This document shows positions 27,725-41,300 of a DNA stretch of 64,000 nucleotides, piece after piece; the stretch's first letter is position 1; each line of letters opens with the position of its first letter. Source of the stretch: Lagopus muta (Eukaryota; Chordata; Aves; Galliformes; Phasianidae); the NCBI RefSeq assembly GCF_023343835.1, contig NC_064437.1:3610001-3674000 (forward strand). The letters are read 5' to 3'. Under the pieces are notes generated by a model. That model did not search any database and was not told the DNA's origin. It worked only from the letters and a program-made list of their open reading frames with translations. A program made the translations under genes and the position numbers.

Positions 27725-28160
27725 CATGGAGAAAAAAGATGATCAGAGGGCTGGAGCATCTCTCCTATGAGGAAAGGTTGAGGGAACTGGGATTGTTTAG
27801 CTTGGAGAAGGCTCCAGGGAGACCTCATTGTGATCTTCCCATACTTGAAGGTAGCACATAAACAGGAAGGGGAATGGCTGTTTACAAGGGTGGATAGTGA
27901 TAGGACAAGGGGGAATGGTTTTAAACTGAGACAGGGAGGTTTAGGTTGGATATTAGGAGGAAGTTTTTCACACAGAGGGTGGTGAAGCATTGGAACAGGT
28001 TGCCCAAGGAGGCTGTGGATGCCCCATCCCTGCAGGCATCCAAGGCCAGGCTGGATGTGGCTCTGGGCAGCCTGGTCTGCTGGTTGGCAACCTGCCCACA
28101 GCAGGGGGTTGGAACTGAAGAGCATTGTGCTCCTTTTCAACCCAGGCCATTCTGTGATTC
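27725..28160 (+). mobile_element. CR1: CR1 LINE 3' region, forward
   Basis: Contains the CR1 landmarks in order: AGAGGGCTGGAGCATCTCTC, CTATGAGGAAAGG, TTTAGGTTGGATATTAGGAG, TTGGAACAGGTTGCCCA, GCTCTGGGCAGCCTGGTCTG and CAACCCAGGCCATTCTGTGATTC. It is a good match along 430 bp, hence a younger copy than the one at 578. It lies 440 bp upstream of OMA1 exon 1. Open frames on either strand here belong to the element. Confidence 0.92.
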
Positions 28161-28319
28161 CCTGAAAACAGTAAAAACGGACAACAATTAAGTCTAAGAA
28201 ATAAGGACACCGAGCATCAGCAACGACGAGAGCGTGTATTTCTTGCCATCTAGGACACACACAGGCCTTGGGTTATGCTAAGTGCTTTTCTCCCGCTGCA
28301 GCTCCTCTGCTTTCACGTG

Positions 28320-29060
28320 TGGAGCCACCTCTGCGGCTGCCGAAGGCGAGATCCGCGCTCCTTCACCTCCCCAGAGTGAGGAAATGCTCTGAAGCACGCA
28401 GAGCCCCAGGGCCCGTATTAAGCGCCTGTGACCTACTCTTAGCACACACACGTTCCTCACCCTTTCATTTGTAAAGAACGCGTTCTTCACGTCCTTTGCC
28501 CAACGCACGACACATCGTTATCAGTTAGATTTGATGCCCCGCCGCCGAGCTGGGAGGGACAACCCCGGAGCTCTGTGACGAACCGACGGCCCACACAAAA
28601 TGGCGGCGCCCGCTCTCAGCGTCCCGCCCAGCGCCCGCCCTGCCGGTCGGGGGAGGGGTGGAGCGGCGGCACCGCGTCGGACCCGTCTCATCTCATCCTG
28701 TCTCCCGGTGCCCGCCCTCAGCCGCGGCCCAGCATCGGCCCGACTCCCCAACCCCCCTCCTCCGCCTGCTGGCGAGGTGAGTAGGGGCGGCGGCTGAGGA
28801 GGTGTATCCCGGAGCAGGTGCCAAAGTCGTCTTGCCGTGATGGCGAACAGAGCTGATCCGGGCGCCTTACAGACACACGTCCTCACGTCACCCTCCTCAC
28901 GTCTGCCAGTATCACGATAGGGCTGGCAGCTCGGGGGGCGCGGGGCTTCTCTCTGAGGGGAGCCCACGGGTGGGAACGGCCGCCGCGCGTGGGGCGGGAG
29001 GTCCGCTGGGCTGGGGCTCCTCAGGGAGCGCGGGATTCCTTCACAACCCGCCTGCTCTCG
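28320..29060. promoter_or_regulatory. OMA1: CpG-island promoter and exon 1 of OMA1
   Basis: GC- and CpG-rich, with a YY1-like AAAATGGCGGC at 28597-28607. A consensus donor GAG|GTGAGT ends a probable non-coding exon 1 at 28776, which joins the acceptor before 29351. No TATA box is seen. The transcription start is not determined. Confidence 0.75.
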
Positions 29061-29375
29061 GTGTCGTTACGGAGCGAGGGAAAACACCCGACGCTGTTTT
29101 GCTGTCGGTGATAAGATGAAGCACGAGTTTTGGTTTTACAGCTGGCAGCAGCGTCCTGCCCTTGGCCTGCAACAGGATGCAGTTCTAAGTGTGTGTGGGC
29201 AAAGAAATACGTAGTAATCTGTTCAGGTGAAATACGGGATCTGTTCAGATGAAGTCACGTTTCCCAGTTCGCTGTTGGGGCGTTTCCTGTTTCTTAATAC
29301 TTATTCCCCCCCCCCCTTTTTTTTTCTTTTCCCCTCCTCCTTTGTTTCAGGCGAGCCAACCAAAGAAGTTATGAA
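28600..29375 (+). other. OMA1: Possible spliced upstream ORF of OMA1 (66 codons)
   Basis: If transcription starts before 28600, ATGGCGGCG opens a frame of exactly 59 codons to the exon 1 donor (28776). It continues from 29351 for seven codons and stops at a TGA that overlaps the OMA1 ATG as ATGA (29371-29374). The peptide is Pro/Ala/Arg-rich, as expected of CpG-island sequence. If the start site is at or after the YY1 motif, there is no uORF. Confidence 0.4.
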
Positions 29376-32300
29376 CGTCACCCGTGGTTTCAAGCTTCTC
29401 AGAAGGAACTGTCTTTTCTTTCGTTTGGCTTTGATCCCAACGAAAAACTGCGACAGGGCCTGTCTTGGTAAAGGACAGAGATGTGTCTCAAATGTCCCAA
29501 ATACAGAAGTATGGAAGAGTGCTCATCACGTTTCCAGAAGGTTTTGCTCCCAGTCTCCTCGGTTGCTGGAGGAGAAGATCACATCCGTCCAAATCAGTTC
29601 TGTAGGGCCAATCCCAAATCATTTTTCTGCTGGGAGCGCTCAGCTCATCAGGTCTTTTCACACATCGCCATCATTGCGGGCTGCACCGTTTCCTCTTTTC
29701 TGGATAATCATTAAACCTGTTCAGAAGCTGTTTGCTATCCTTGTTGGCAGGTAAAATATGATCTTGCTTTCTCTCTCTCAGAGTAAGGCCCTGTTGTGCC
29801 AAGGCATGCGGGTGTGTTGAATCTCTTTATAAAGAATGGGAGGTGTATTTATTTATAGGGTTTTAATGGTGGTAGATTTGCAAAGCTTTGAAGGGCTGAA
29901 GCCCAGGGCTAAGAGTTTGTTTAATAAGGAATTGTTTCTTATGTATCTTTTTCCCTTTTACTCCTCACCTACACATGGCAGAGGGAAATGGACCAGACAT
30001 TAAGAGGCATCTCCTTCTCTTTCTCTGAGAAGGAGGAAAGGGAGATAGATAGGGGCCAAGTGCAACAAAACCTCCTTAAACTCATAGCAGCTGAGAATGT
30101 AGGAGGGATCAGAGCAGCAGCAGACTCTAACAACCCTCTTTTAGCTATGTCCTAAGTTACCAGTGTTTGTGTCTTACAGGAGCATAAGAAAATGGTGGAA
30201 GGGACTTCCTCCTAATAAACGGGAGCTCTTTAAAGAAAGTGTGAGGACAAATAAATGGAAGATACTCCTGGGTGTCAGTAGCTTAGGAGTTTTATTTGTC
30301 GTGTTTTATTTTACTCACTTGGAAGAGACACCCATCACTGGACGTGCCAGACTGTTGGTGTTCGGAAAGGAGCATTTGAGACAGCTGTCACAGATGGAAT
30401 ATTCTATGGTAAGATTCTGAAGAAAAAATCAGAATACTCAAAGTGCTAATGCTTTATTTATATATTTGTTTGTTTGTTTAAATGGTGAGATGGACAAACG
30501 CACCCAGCAGTGTTTAATTTGTAGGTAAAGGCTGTAACTGTGTTCTCTGGCACACTTCTTGACAATCAGATTTTCTTATATCCCTTAATAAGAGTGAAAA
30601 TTACATGGTATTTTCCTGCACTTTGTGCTCAGCAGCCCTTAGAGCACATCCAAGAGTAATCTTATACTCTTATCCACTTTTAAGAGTTTTCCCATTAGCA
30701 AATCATTCAGGCATCATTTGCCTCCAAAATGAAAAGAGCACATAATAGGTGGGTAGCAAACATTTCTAACAGTGTTATTGTAATATGCTGAATGCAGAAA
30801 TCCAGTAGAGAAGAGGAAAAACATAGGTAATAAGCACGTGCTCAAATCTATCCTGTGTTCTAATTTGATCATTCCTTGGTATTTCTTTAAGGTCCTTTCT
30901 TCTATGAGTTGTAACTCCACCACTAAGAATTTGTTCAATTCTTTTTTTTAATCAGCTCATTTTTCTTTAATTGTTTTCTTTTACTTTGCCCATTGTTCTA
31001 ATTTCTGAGACTTTGAGTTCTGTAACTTGCTATCGTAATGTCAGTGAAACCTGGTAATCCAGTCATGTACAAATGTCGCTCTATTCCTGTTTCATGGAGA
31101 ATGTGAGACAACAGAATTAGTACAAGGATATATTCTGTTATATCTTTTGTAAGTTTGTCTAACTTACAAGTTATGACAAAAATATAGAGGAATTATAAAT
31201 TCTAATGGGAATTCAGGAAGATACAGAAGTCTGCTTAATTTTGATGCCAAGCGTAGCTGCATGTATGAGGAAACACCAGATATAGCAACAAGGCATAGTA
31301 TCTTATTTTTAGTTTGTGGGTCTGAAAGCATGATCAGTAATATGTTAGCTTGGCTTGTCTGAAAGAAAAATGTATAAAGATTAGCTGTAACGAAATTGTA
31401 TGTGGCCACTAAACTAATTTACCAAGTAGTCACTTACTGTGTATTTGTTCCACCTGGCAATCAATCAATTCTTGTTTCAGTGGATGGACAAGTACGAGAG
31501 CAAAATGTTGCCTGAGACAGATGCACGCTATCAGGTTGTGAAGAGAGTTGTTGGACATTTGTCTGAGAGCAATAAGGACATCCCGCAGGTCTCAGCGCTC
31601 ACCTGGGCTATCCATGTGGTAGATGAACCAGAAGTAAATGCTTTTGTGCTTCCAGTGAGTTGAACCTAAATACAAAAACTATTAGCGATATTGAAACAGC
31701 ATTTTACTGACATGCCTTCTTAATTTCCTTATTCACAGAATGGGGAAGTGTTTGTTTTCACTGGATTACTAAATGCAGTTTCTGATATCCATCAGCTGTC
31801 TTTCATTTTGGGACATGAAATAGCTCATGCTGTGCTGGAACATGCAGTAAGTAAGAATTTCTTAAGAAATTCTTAAATGTAGAATTCTTTCATTATATTA
31901 ACTAAGATATTTCCTATCACTGCCAAGCAAAATTTTGCTATGGCTTTCTAGTTAATGAGAAATTGAGTTTGAAAGGAGAGTAGTCTGATACAGTCTATTC
32001 TTGTTACTCACCTAGTATTTAGCTGCCAGAAGTCCTATCAGTGTGGCTTGTTTGGGTTTGTTTGCTTGTTTTGTAGCTGTATGGATGGATTATGGCTCAC
32101 TATCAGGAGTCATTTAGAACGTGGTCTGTAGATGTCTCTCCTATAGGGAGAGATAAGGAGGCATCAGCAACTCAGTTTGTTGCTCCTAGACTTGTTCATA
32201 TCCACAAAAGTGGATGTACTTTCAGAAATTTTTTGTACACACATGGTACTTTTATTGTTGTAGGACAAACCTACAGGATGCAAAACTCAAGAATGTCTGG

Positions 32301-35300
32301 AGCTTGGTTTAGAGAGAATTAATTTCACAACCTTAATTATTCTGTATTCTTCATGTGTTGAAATGAATCGTTCTTTGCCCTTTAAACATTAAGGAATGAA
32401 AGTAATCATTTTGTTGTGCTCTGTAGATACAACTATGAAGAAAGAGCATGGTATAGAATTATGGTTCATGCTGTTCTGGATTGGGGTGATTTGGTAAAAG
32501 GTGCTGTTTTGCCTCCAAAATGATTTCTGTCTCTAAATATAGTTTTTAAAAAATTGCATCCATTATTGCATTATTGCATTTCAGTTTGAGAAGAGATAAC
32601 GAGAACCTTTTTATCATACTTGCCCTGATAAAGTTGCAAAAGTAATCTGTAAGTCAGTAAATATGTTTTGAAAATCAGTGGAAATCCAGGAGAACTTCTT
32701 TACTGCAGATTGTATCATTTGGGGTGATCAAGAATGTTTACGTCACAGTTGTTTGGGTTTGGTTGAGCTGTTAGACTTGTTCAGCCTATTAGAAATAGCT
32801 TACCTTGCAATTTGTGTCACTGACCTGATGGAAAGAATGGCACAGCATGTCTTGTCAGTGCCCAGATCAATTTTTGGCGTGTCAAATGAAGAGCTGAAAA
32901 ATGGCAGAATTTCAGGAAAAATGGCAGAACTTCAGTTTTATTCTTCACCTTCTGAAGTTGGGAAACACAGCGGAAAATAGTTTTAAACAATGTATTAAGT
33001 AGAGTCGCTTATTGTCCCCTGTCTAAATGCTGCCTGTCTCATCTCAAGTTAATGTAAACAGCAGTCTTTTGGGTCTTTTTGTAGATTTTCCCTCCCAACC
33101 ACTTCATGGCCTTTTTACTAAAGGTGGTCTGCACACCACCGTCACTGTATTTCAGGCTTTGTGCCTTTCAGACAGGGAGACATCCAACACTTATATATAT
33201 ATCCAGCAGGAACAAATATGTAGTTAGTGTGGATTCTAGACTGGAAGTACCTTGCATCCAACTGTTCTGTTGGGTGGGGGTCGCTGTTGTTTATTTTCTT
33301 CAGGTTTTTTTTCTTTGTGAGCATAGGATTTTCTATTTGCCCCATTCGTGTTGCCTGCATAGAAGAAAACACAGCAAGCAATGAAAACTGGACCTTTTTT
33401 TTTTTTTTTTTTTTTTTTTCTTTCAGATAGAGAAAGCCAGTCTGGTTCACTTTGTGGATTTCCTATCACTCATCTTTCTCACTATGATTTGGGCCATCTG
33501 TCCTCACGATATATTGGCGGTTGTTGGCCAGCGGATCCAGAGCAAGTTGCAGGAGGTAAGAATGGCTGTGGAATACTTCACACAGCTTAATTGAATACAT
33601 CTGTTTCTGACATTCATTGCAAATGTGTTGAAATATTCCTTGCTATCCGTCACAGGAGAGCACTGACAGTTTTGGGGGGTTAGTATCTCTAAAGAGTACA
33701 AATGGGAAAAAAGCAAGAGGAAAAAGACTATAAACAAAAATAAACATGTCTTTGGGTGTTTTTGGAGGAAATATGTTTTTATAAATAAGCTTCTGCTATA
33801 GTTGGTACATATTTCTCATTTGTCACTTTGAGAAACTGTACATCTCCTGAAATAATGATTGGATTTAGTTGGATGGGCTTTTAGCACTTGCTTGCCAATT
33901 AAGTTAAATGAGGGTCTTTTTGAAATGTGTCTCATGTTTTATAGATGCTGAAGTTTTTATTTGAGTTGTTGCTAATTTGTTTCTAAACAAACTGAAATAT
34001 ATGGAAAGAGTATCTTTAAATTCATTGCTAATGGTTTTCAAGATAAGAAAGTTGAGAGTCTAAATGTTCTGGGAAAGTAGAAACTATGCTATAATAAAAC
34101 ATAGTGAAATAAACTTTTCAGACAGCTTATTTCCAGTAGTGTAAAATTCAGGGGTTTTGGTGCTGTTTTTTTTCCTGCTGCCTAATTTTCTGTCTTCTTC
34201 TGGATAGTTACTCATAAAATTTTTTTTTTTCTTTATAATAAAACCCTTTTTAATAATTTCCTTAAAGGAAATTTTGCTTATTTCATAAAACTTGAGTCTG
34301 GAATGCAATGAAAGTGCTCTTTGGCTTTGACTTCTCTTGATGATTTTCCTATTTCACCCAGCTCTTCAAAAACTTAAGTGTAACCAATCTGTTTGGTAGT
34401 TCTTATGCTAATGGGTAGATATGTGGTTATGAACATAAATTACATCTAAAGAGCTCGGGTATTTGTACAAGTGGCTAAGGAGGTAATATACTGATGATTG
34501 CTAGTCATCATTTTGAACAGCTGGATTTGGAAAAAGCCAAGTGTGAACCAATCCTCAGACTGCTCATAATAGCAAGATTTAATTTCCTGTCGGGGTTGGG
34601 ATTGCACTGGATTTCACTTCTTTTCATTGGGTTGCCTCGCATTGCGTTCGATTGCGTTTCACTTCATCGCGTTGCGTTCCACCGTTATCGCGTTTCCATT
34701 TGGGTTGGGTTGTATTGCATTGGAGCTTTACTCCTGGGTTACTGCAACTGATATTTTGTTATTGTAGATTGGAGTTGTTGCCGGGGTAATTTGGGTTGAA
34801 GCTCAGAGTTCTACTGTTGTAGATCTGCTGCGTGCAGGACACAGTCCTGTAGTGTCCTGGTTTAAAGCATCAGTCAGCAATACCTTAAAATAAAATAGAA
34901 TTAAATGTATCCACATGTAATCCTGAATAAAGAAGTGGGTAATACTGGCCGCACTCTATCCCACACACAAAATATGCTGAATGGGAATTCTTGTTTGCTG
35001 CTCACCCATGAGTGCCATGTCTGCTTTATTTTTTCCTTGTCACAAATGGGTTTTTGCCGTGCTTTGGTTTGGCAGCACTTTGAATTTATTAATGGTTTTG
35101 TTGTAAATCACACTGGTAGGTCATGTGATTTTTAACAGCACCTAACCATCACTTAATAATCAAATCAGCACTTCATCATCACTTAGTCATTGGTGAATCT
35201 AATGTGATGATTCAGTGAAATTTGCTGCAATCAGAACAGCGCTTCAGATAAGTATTTGAGAATGGCAAATTTCACAGAAGACTTATTACAGAGAATAGGA

Positions 35301-38300
35301 GTTTCCTCAACTAGCTGTGTGCCTTGAAGACTTTTCCATTTAGATGAACTACTCACCCCTTCCTTATGCCTGTGTGTGCAGCCAAGGATTTCTGAATCTT
35401 GAGGAGCCTGGCCTTTAGTGAATCACTCTTCTCTTCCATCAGCACGTGGCGGATGATCTTTGATTTCCAGATACAGTTAGGCAGTGCCAGATCAGCCCTG
35501 CTCACTGCACTTGTAACAGAGATGGGAGCACAATGCTGGCTTATACTGAAATCATAGAATGGCTTCATCAGGTGTCATCCGTGCTCCCATGGACTGTAGT
35601 GTAGGTGACTCCTGCCATGCAGGTAATCCCTTAACCAAGAATTGCACTAGCACTGGATTTATTTTTCAGAATATAACCATATTTTTGTGCACATTTATAA
35701 GGATGCAGATAAAGAGTAATATCCTGCTGCTTAAATGTAAGCACAAATAAATCTCAGGGGCAATAGTTAAAATCATGATCTTATGATCGTCTTCATGCTG
35801 TCCAAAGTCTCTGTCTAGGTTACACATGCATTCAGACCACCGATTTCCTAGTTCTACAACTTCCAACTTTAAATTCTCCTGAAGCTCCTGGAGAAGAAAA
35901 ATCACAAGTGGTTGTAATTGAAGAAGTAGAAAACTGCCCTGCTTGTGCAGATCTGTTTTGGTTGGTGATTTGGATAGTCATCTTGCCTTTCACCAGTCTC
36001 TGTTTCAACCTGGGGAATTATTAACAATTAAAAAATAAAATAGTTATTTAGCTAATTGGGAAATAGCCCTTGAGGATTACATGACACACTAACTAGGGAC
36101 GTCTTTGCCACTGTAGACTTTCAGGGCAGTGAAAGTGTATATTACACTTCAAACAATACCTACAGAAGATTTTAGAAATACATTTATAACTGCAGTGTTC
36201 AAGGTCTATAAGAAAAGGAGTTACTGGTATCTTTATTGCACCACTGCTTTGGTGCCCTTCATATCTACCTGGGTTTTTTTTTCTTTCCTTTTTTTCCTGG
36301 AACTTGGAAGGAGGATCTGCTTCTTTGGCTAAATAAAGATGCAACCTTTTCTTCTTTGATTCCTTGCACATCCTTACTCTGCTCTTTGCTTTTTTCCTAG
36401 TTGATGCATAGATCAGAATGCTTTGGCTTTTGCTTACCTCTGCAGGAGAAGGCTGCTTTTCGAGCCCTGATTTGCCTTTACTATAACCTGATAAACTAGG
36501 ACAGGGTAACCCAGATCTACACAAGCCAGAAGATGTTGGGTTATATGAATTAATAACAACGTGTCCAAGCTACCACTGTCTTTTTGTGCCTATTAATAAT
36601 TGTCATAACCACAAAAAATGGAGAGTACCTGGTGATGTCTTTTCTTCAAATCAAGCTTCTCAAGGGCAATTTGCAACTTCTGTTGAGAGATAACTGTGGC
36701 AAAGGAGTGATTTCTGCATGAAAATGTTTGATGGCATTCATACAGTGGGCTTTTACCATGTAATGTACATAATAATAACCCATAATTTAAAAAGCCTCTG
36801 GATTTTTTTTATTTACTGTAGCTACATCTACAATTTTAATGTCAATAAAGGTGAAGTGAGAAAATTCCATTTTGTGCATAATCAGTTTTTGTCCTGACTC
36901 TGAATCTTTAATGCAACCCTGATCAGGAATATATTTCTGCTTGTAGTATCTTAAAGCAACACATTTAAAGTTGATGTTCACCCTTTGGCCACAGCAACAT
37001 ACAGTGACACTGGCTGATGAGGAGAACCATGAAAGATGTATAATCTGAGTTAATTTCAACTGAAAATAGGAACGTTGAATTAGATAGATAGATAGATAGA
37101 ATGTAATTAAAGATTTTATTAGGAAAAATCAATACTGCTCGCATGCAATGCAAACATTATAGATAACACACTTGTTATGGGAAGGTTAGAAAAATAGCTA
37201 TAACATTTCAGCTTCAATACGTTCAAAAACATGACACACAGCTCCAATGTGCTTTTTTTGCAGTTTATTTTTGATAGACCGTACAGCAGAGCGTTGGAGG
37301 CTGAAGCTGATAAAGTGGGACTTCAGTTTGCAGCAAAGGTAACTATAACTGTTGGTTTGATTGCCAACTGAACACTTTTCATTTTCTATTATAACCAGAG
37401 GGAGCTTTGCACTTCATACAGAGGTAAACTGCATGGTTGTTTGTTCTCCAGTTGGCACAGTATACAGAGAAAGCCAAACAGTGAGTCTACATAAGTAGGC
37501 CATATTAAATTGTTTATTGAAGTAGAGACTGTCCTTTGACTTTTCCTTGACTTTCCCTTTCACTTAGCGTCCATCTTTTGCAAGAGCTTCTGAGGAATGC
37601 TTTGCTGTGTTTTTGTGCAAGTAAAAATATTCTGATCTGTAAAATCTATTTTCATAGCAATACAGGAAAATTTCAGATGTTGAAATGCCCGTGGTTGCTC
37701 TTGATTAATGAAGTATATCAATACTTTTCAGGTATTTAAAGTTTTAATCCAAATACAGCCTAAAATAAGGCAAATTTGTGAAGAAATGACTCTGTCTTCT
37801 TTCATAATTCATTTTCCAGTCACTTTTTTCATCTCCGTGAGTTGTAATTCTAAATGAAACAAAATACTCAGTTCTAGCAAAGTGCAGCATAGCTGTTGTG
37901 TTAGATATCTATGAGAGCAGCACCACCTAGTGTTAATATTTGATAAGGTTAATTTCCCTTTCTTATTAGTTATTCATGTTTCTTCACGGCAGAATTTTAA
38001 AAACGATCTTTGATTCTGGGACTGAAACTTCATTTGGAGTTGGAAGGGGAACGAATAGCATCCATGAGAACAAAATTGCTGTGTGGGTAACTTGCTGCTT
38101 TCTAATAGCAGTGATGCTGTAGGACTGTAGCACAAAGAAACAAGCAAAGTGCTTTCACAGCATTTCTCTACTTTTGCAACTACATTTGTTGTAATAATTG
38201 ATAAGAAATAAAATTCAAAGGACAAAGCACCACTCATTTTTATATTTGAGTGTGGGAGGAGTAATTTTCTTACCCTGTAAGTGGTCATCTTGTTCTCTTA

Positions 38301-41300
38301 AAGAAATGGAAACTGTTGCAAGAAATCTCATTCTTTGTTCCACCCTACTTAAAGACAAATGTGAAGGAGTTCGTTGGTGATACACAAACGCTGTTGGTGT
38401 AGCATTCCCATAGGTCCATGCCTGTCATAGTTAAATATGGAGGGGGATGGGAGAGTTCTTGTTCCCCAGAACTGCTACTTTTCCTGTTATGAATTACACC
38501 CTTAAAAGATATTTAAATCACCCTTTATAAAGGTAATTTAATTGCATACAGAACAGCCTTTGCAGCTTGTTTTCAGAGAGATTTACACAAGAAGTGATAA
38601 TAATTCATGTTTTAGACTCTGTCTTCGTGTGTATTTTCTGAACTCTGTGGAAATGGATAACTTGTGCTGTATTGAGTCTAGAAAACATAGTGTGGAATAA
38701 ACAACTGATTCAGGTTTGTTGAGTATTTCAGAACAGTCTTTTGCCTGAGATAAGCTTTTCTAAACAGTCATTGAGCTTTGGAGTTCATGATGTCTCTTAA
38801 GATTCAATATCCATTAGAACGTGTGTTGCATTACCTTAAAAACAGCGGTGCAAACATTTTCGTTCTCCTTTCAGGCTTGTGTTGATGTAAGAGCAAGCAG
38901 TGTATTTTGGCAACGAATGGAATTAGTAGAAACCATTAAAGGGGAGCCCAGGTTGCCAGAATGGCTCTCCACACACCCTTCTCATGAGAATAGAGCTGAG
39001 CACTTGGACCGCCTTATTCCAGAGGTGAGCAGAGCTGAAGGAAGTGGGCCTTTCCCTCTGAGGAAAGAATTAGCTTGGTATTAATTGACATGCTATTTCT
39101 TCTTAGTATCAGAGTTATCTCTCTCTTTATCCATAATGCAATTTTCTATCATAAAAATCTTTCTTGATAATTGTATTAAATGAATAAAAATGAGGGTAAT
39201 ACAGGTAAAATGCAATTCAGCCTAGTGACTTTTTTTCCTGATTTCTAATCAAATTGTAGTAATTATGGTTTTTAATTGCTTTTATAATATAGACAAGGTC
39301 GCATTAATTCTTCTTCCTTTTAAGCAAATTTGGAAGGCAGATTTTAAGCTGGTTTCCTAAACTGTCTCATCTAACCATTACATCGGTAGCTAAGCCCAAG
39401 GCTATCAGATAGAGAACACTCCATTCTATGCTTTCTCTCCCACTGATGTGGAACTGGACACCTTGCATAACAGTGCCTCAAAAAAATATTAGATCCCCAG
39501 TAGAAGATTTCTCAGTGGATCTTGTTATGATAGCTCTTGTATAATTTTCAGCCAGCTCTTTTTTTTTTTTATTCCACCCCTCACATCTCATCTCTATTTG
39601 TACCATCACACTGGGGAGCAAACTTTAACTCACTCTAAGGGACATAGAGCTGGTTCACACAATTGCCTGCCAGTCTGTTCTGTTATTTGTTTCACATTTC
39701 ATCCCAAAGGATGCCAAGTACATGGCTGCTTAGAGATGTCCTTAATTTGGTGTGTTACTCACTGGTAGCTTAAACAAAAATTCTGCTATAACCAAGTGCT
39801 AGTTTTATATGTGAGGACTGTTCCAAGTTTAGTGATCTTAGCTTGTTTACTGTTTCCACATTTTTTACACCAGTAAAATAACATGGATTTTTTGCCCAGT
39901 CTGTTTTTTTGTTCTTTGGTTTTGTTAGTGTGCATTTGTACACTTCACCACTTTACAACAGCGTTGTTTTTCAACAGTCTAAATGCTAACTGGAAATTCC
40001 CCTTATATCCAAGCAACTTCTTTCTTCCTCTTTTTTTTTTTTTGTTCTCCCATTCCCAGCCACTTCATGTCTTTCTTAACTCCAAGCTGCAGAAACAGCT
40101 GAAGATTTATTGGTAGAGAGAGCACTAAAATGCTGAGGTGTTTACTGATTTCAAAGGGGAAGAGATTTTCTTGAACCTTTTGATGAGAATGAATGCAGTA
40201 AATAATCTAAATGATGGCATAAATCAAAACAGAGATAAAGTGTAGGATGTTGGAGAATGGCCAGACTGAATATTTCAAATTAACATACACAAATTCTGTG
40301 CTTTACAAAAATAGGTTGTGAAATATATTTTGTGAAGTCTGTACCACTTAAGAGCAGCTGAATGGAAAATGATCTGCATTTTTATGGAGCCTTCACTTTG
40401 GTTAGATGGAACGTAGAAGGTTTGAGAGGCTTCATTTTTATACAGTTATTGACTGGCTTCTAAAGTGATGATGAAATAAATTCTTTTCTACACAAAGATT
40501 GAGTGAAGAAGTTATAGAAATGAACAACAGTGTAGTCCTGGCAGTTGAGTTATTATTTGTCTTACCCTTGTAGTTCAGCAGGGGCAGCAACTTCTTGTCT
40601 GTTTATTACTGCTCTTCCTTGCAAAAGCAGTGGAGGCTAGGAAGTCTTCCACAGGGTAGTTGAGAAGGTGATGTTTTCATTTGCTTTTTACCTTGTGTGT
40701 TTTTTGGAGTAGGATAATAAAGGCAGGGAAGAAGGTCCTGTTTTTAACAGAAGTTGACTGGATGTGAGGCTGATAGTGCAAAAGTGGAATAAAAATGAAA
40801 GAAGGTGTGTAGAAGTGTTGTTGGAGCCTTCTTGTCTGAACTAGTGACTCCTTGTTTCTTTGAAAGCTGCCTTCCTGAAGCTGGATTTCAGGCATTTAAA
40901 AGGAATTCCAGGGTTTTATTGTTGAGTGCTTTTTGTGTACCATACATTGATAGCCAGTAGGTGCTCAGAGCCCAGGAGGAGAAGCTGGATATCTGAATGG
41001 ACCTTTTAAATCTCTTTATGGAGAAACTACTTCTTGGACTCAACATCAGATCCATCATAAAATTTGAATCCTAAAATAAAAAAAAGATTATCAATAAACC
41101 AATCTGTTAGTTTTACATTTGTATTTGGTTTTAATATTCCTTCAGTTGAAACTGCCTTTCCTCTGAAGATGTGAATGAAGTAGAGCAGCTTTTTGTTAAG
41201 GATACTGATATTGTGATTTGTACACTGATGGCTTTGAGACTGAGATGTTTCTTTGGACAATGTTATATGTATTCTTAGACAAGCTACCAGAGCTGAGGGA

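Noticed and set aside
27529-28260. 243-codon - strand frame
   Set aside because: It is the reverse reading of the CR1 element at 27725-28160, not a gene.
28521-28967. 148-codon - strand frame in the OMA1 CpG island
   Set aside because: Low-complexity Arg/Pro/Ala composition typical of CpG-island sequence read in any frame.
32678-32980. 100-codon + frame in OMA1 intron 5
   Set aside because: No splice sites in phase. It contains a small 20-bp tandem repeat (AAAATGGCAGAA units near 32897-32934) and reads as chance.
34084-34210. A further - strand segment that would continue the antisense candidate in phase to a stop
   Set aside because: The required acceptor is preceded by an A-rich run instead of pyrimidines, so the join is not credible.
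35559-35964. Possible 5' exons for the + strand candidate gene: ATG exon 35559-35622 joined to 35852-35964, in phase with 40060
   Set aside because: The frame fits and an in-frame TGA precedes the ATG, but both acceptor and donor of the second segment are weak and it overlaps the better-supported - strand segment 35887-35826. The ATG also sits in CR1-tail-like ATCATAGAATGG. Left out of the gene model.
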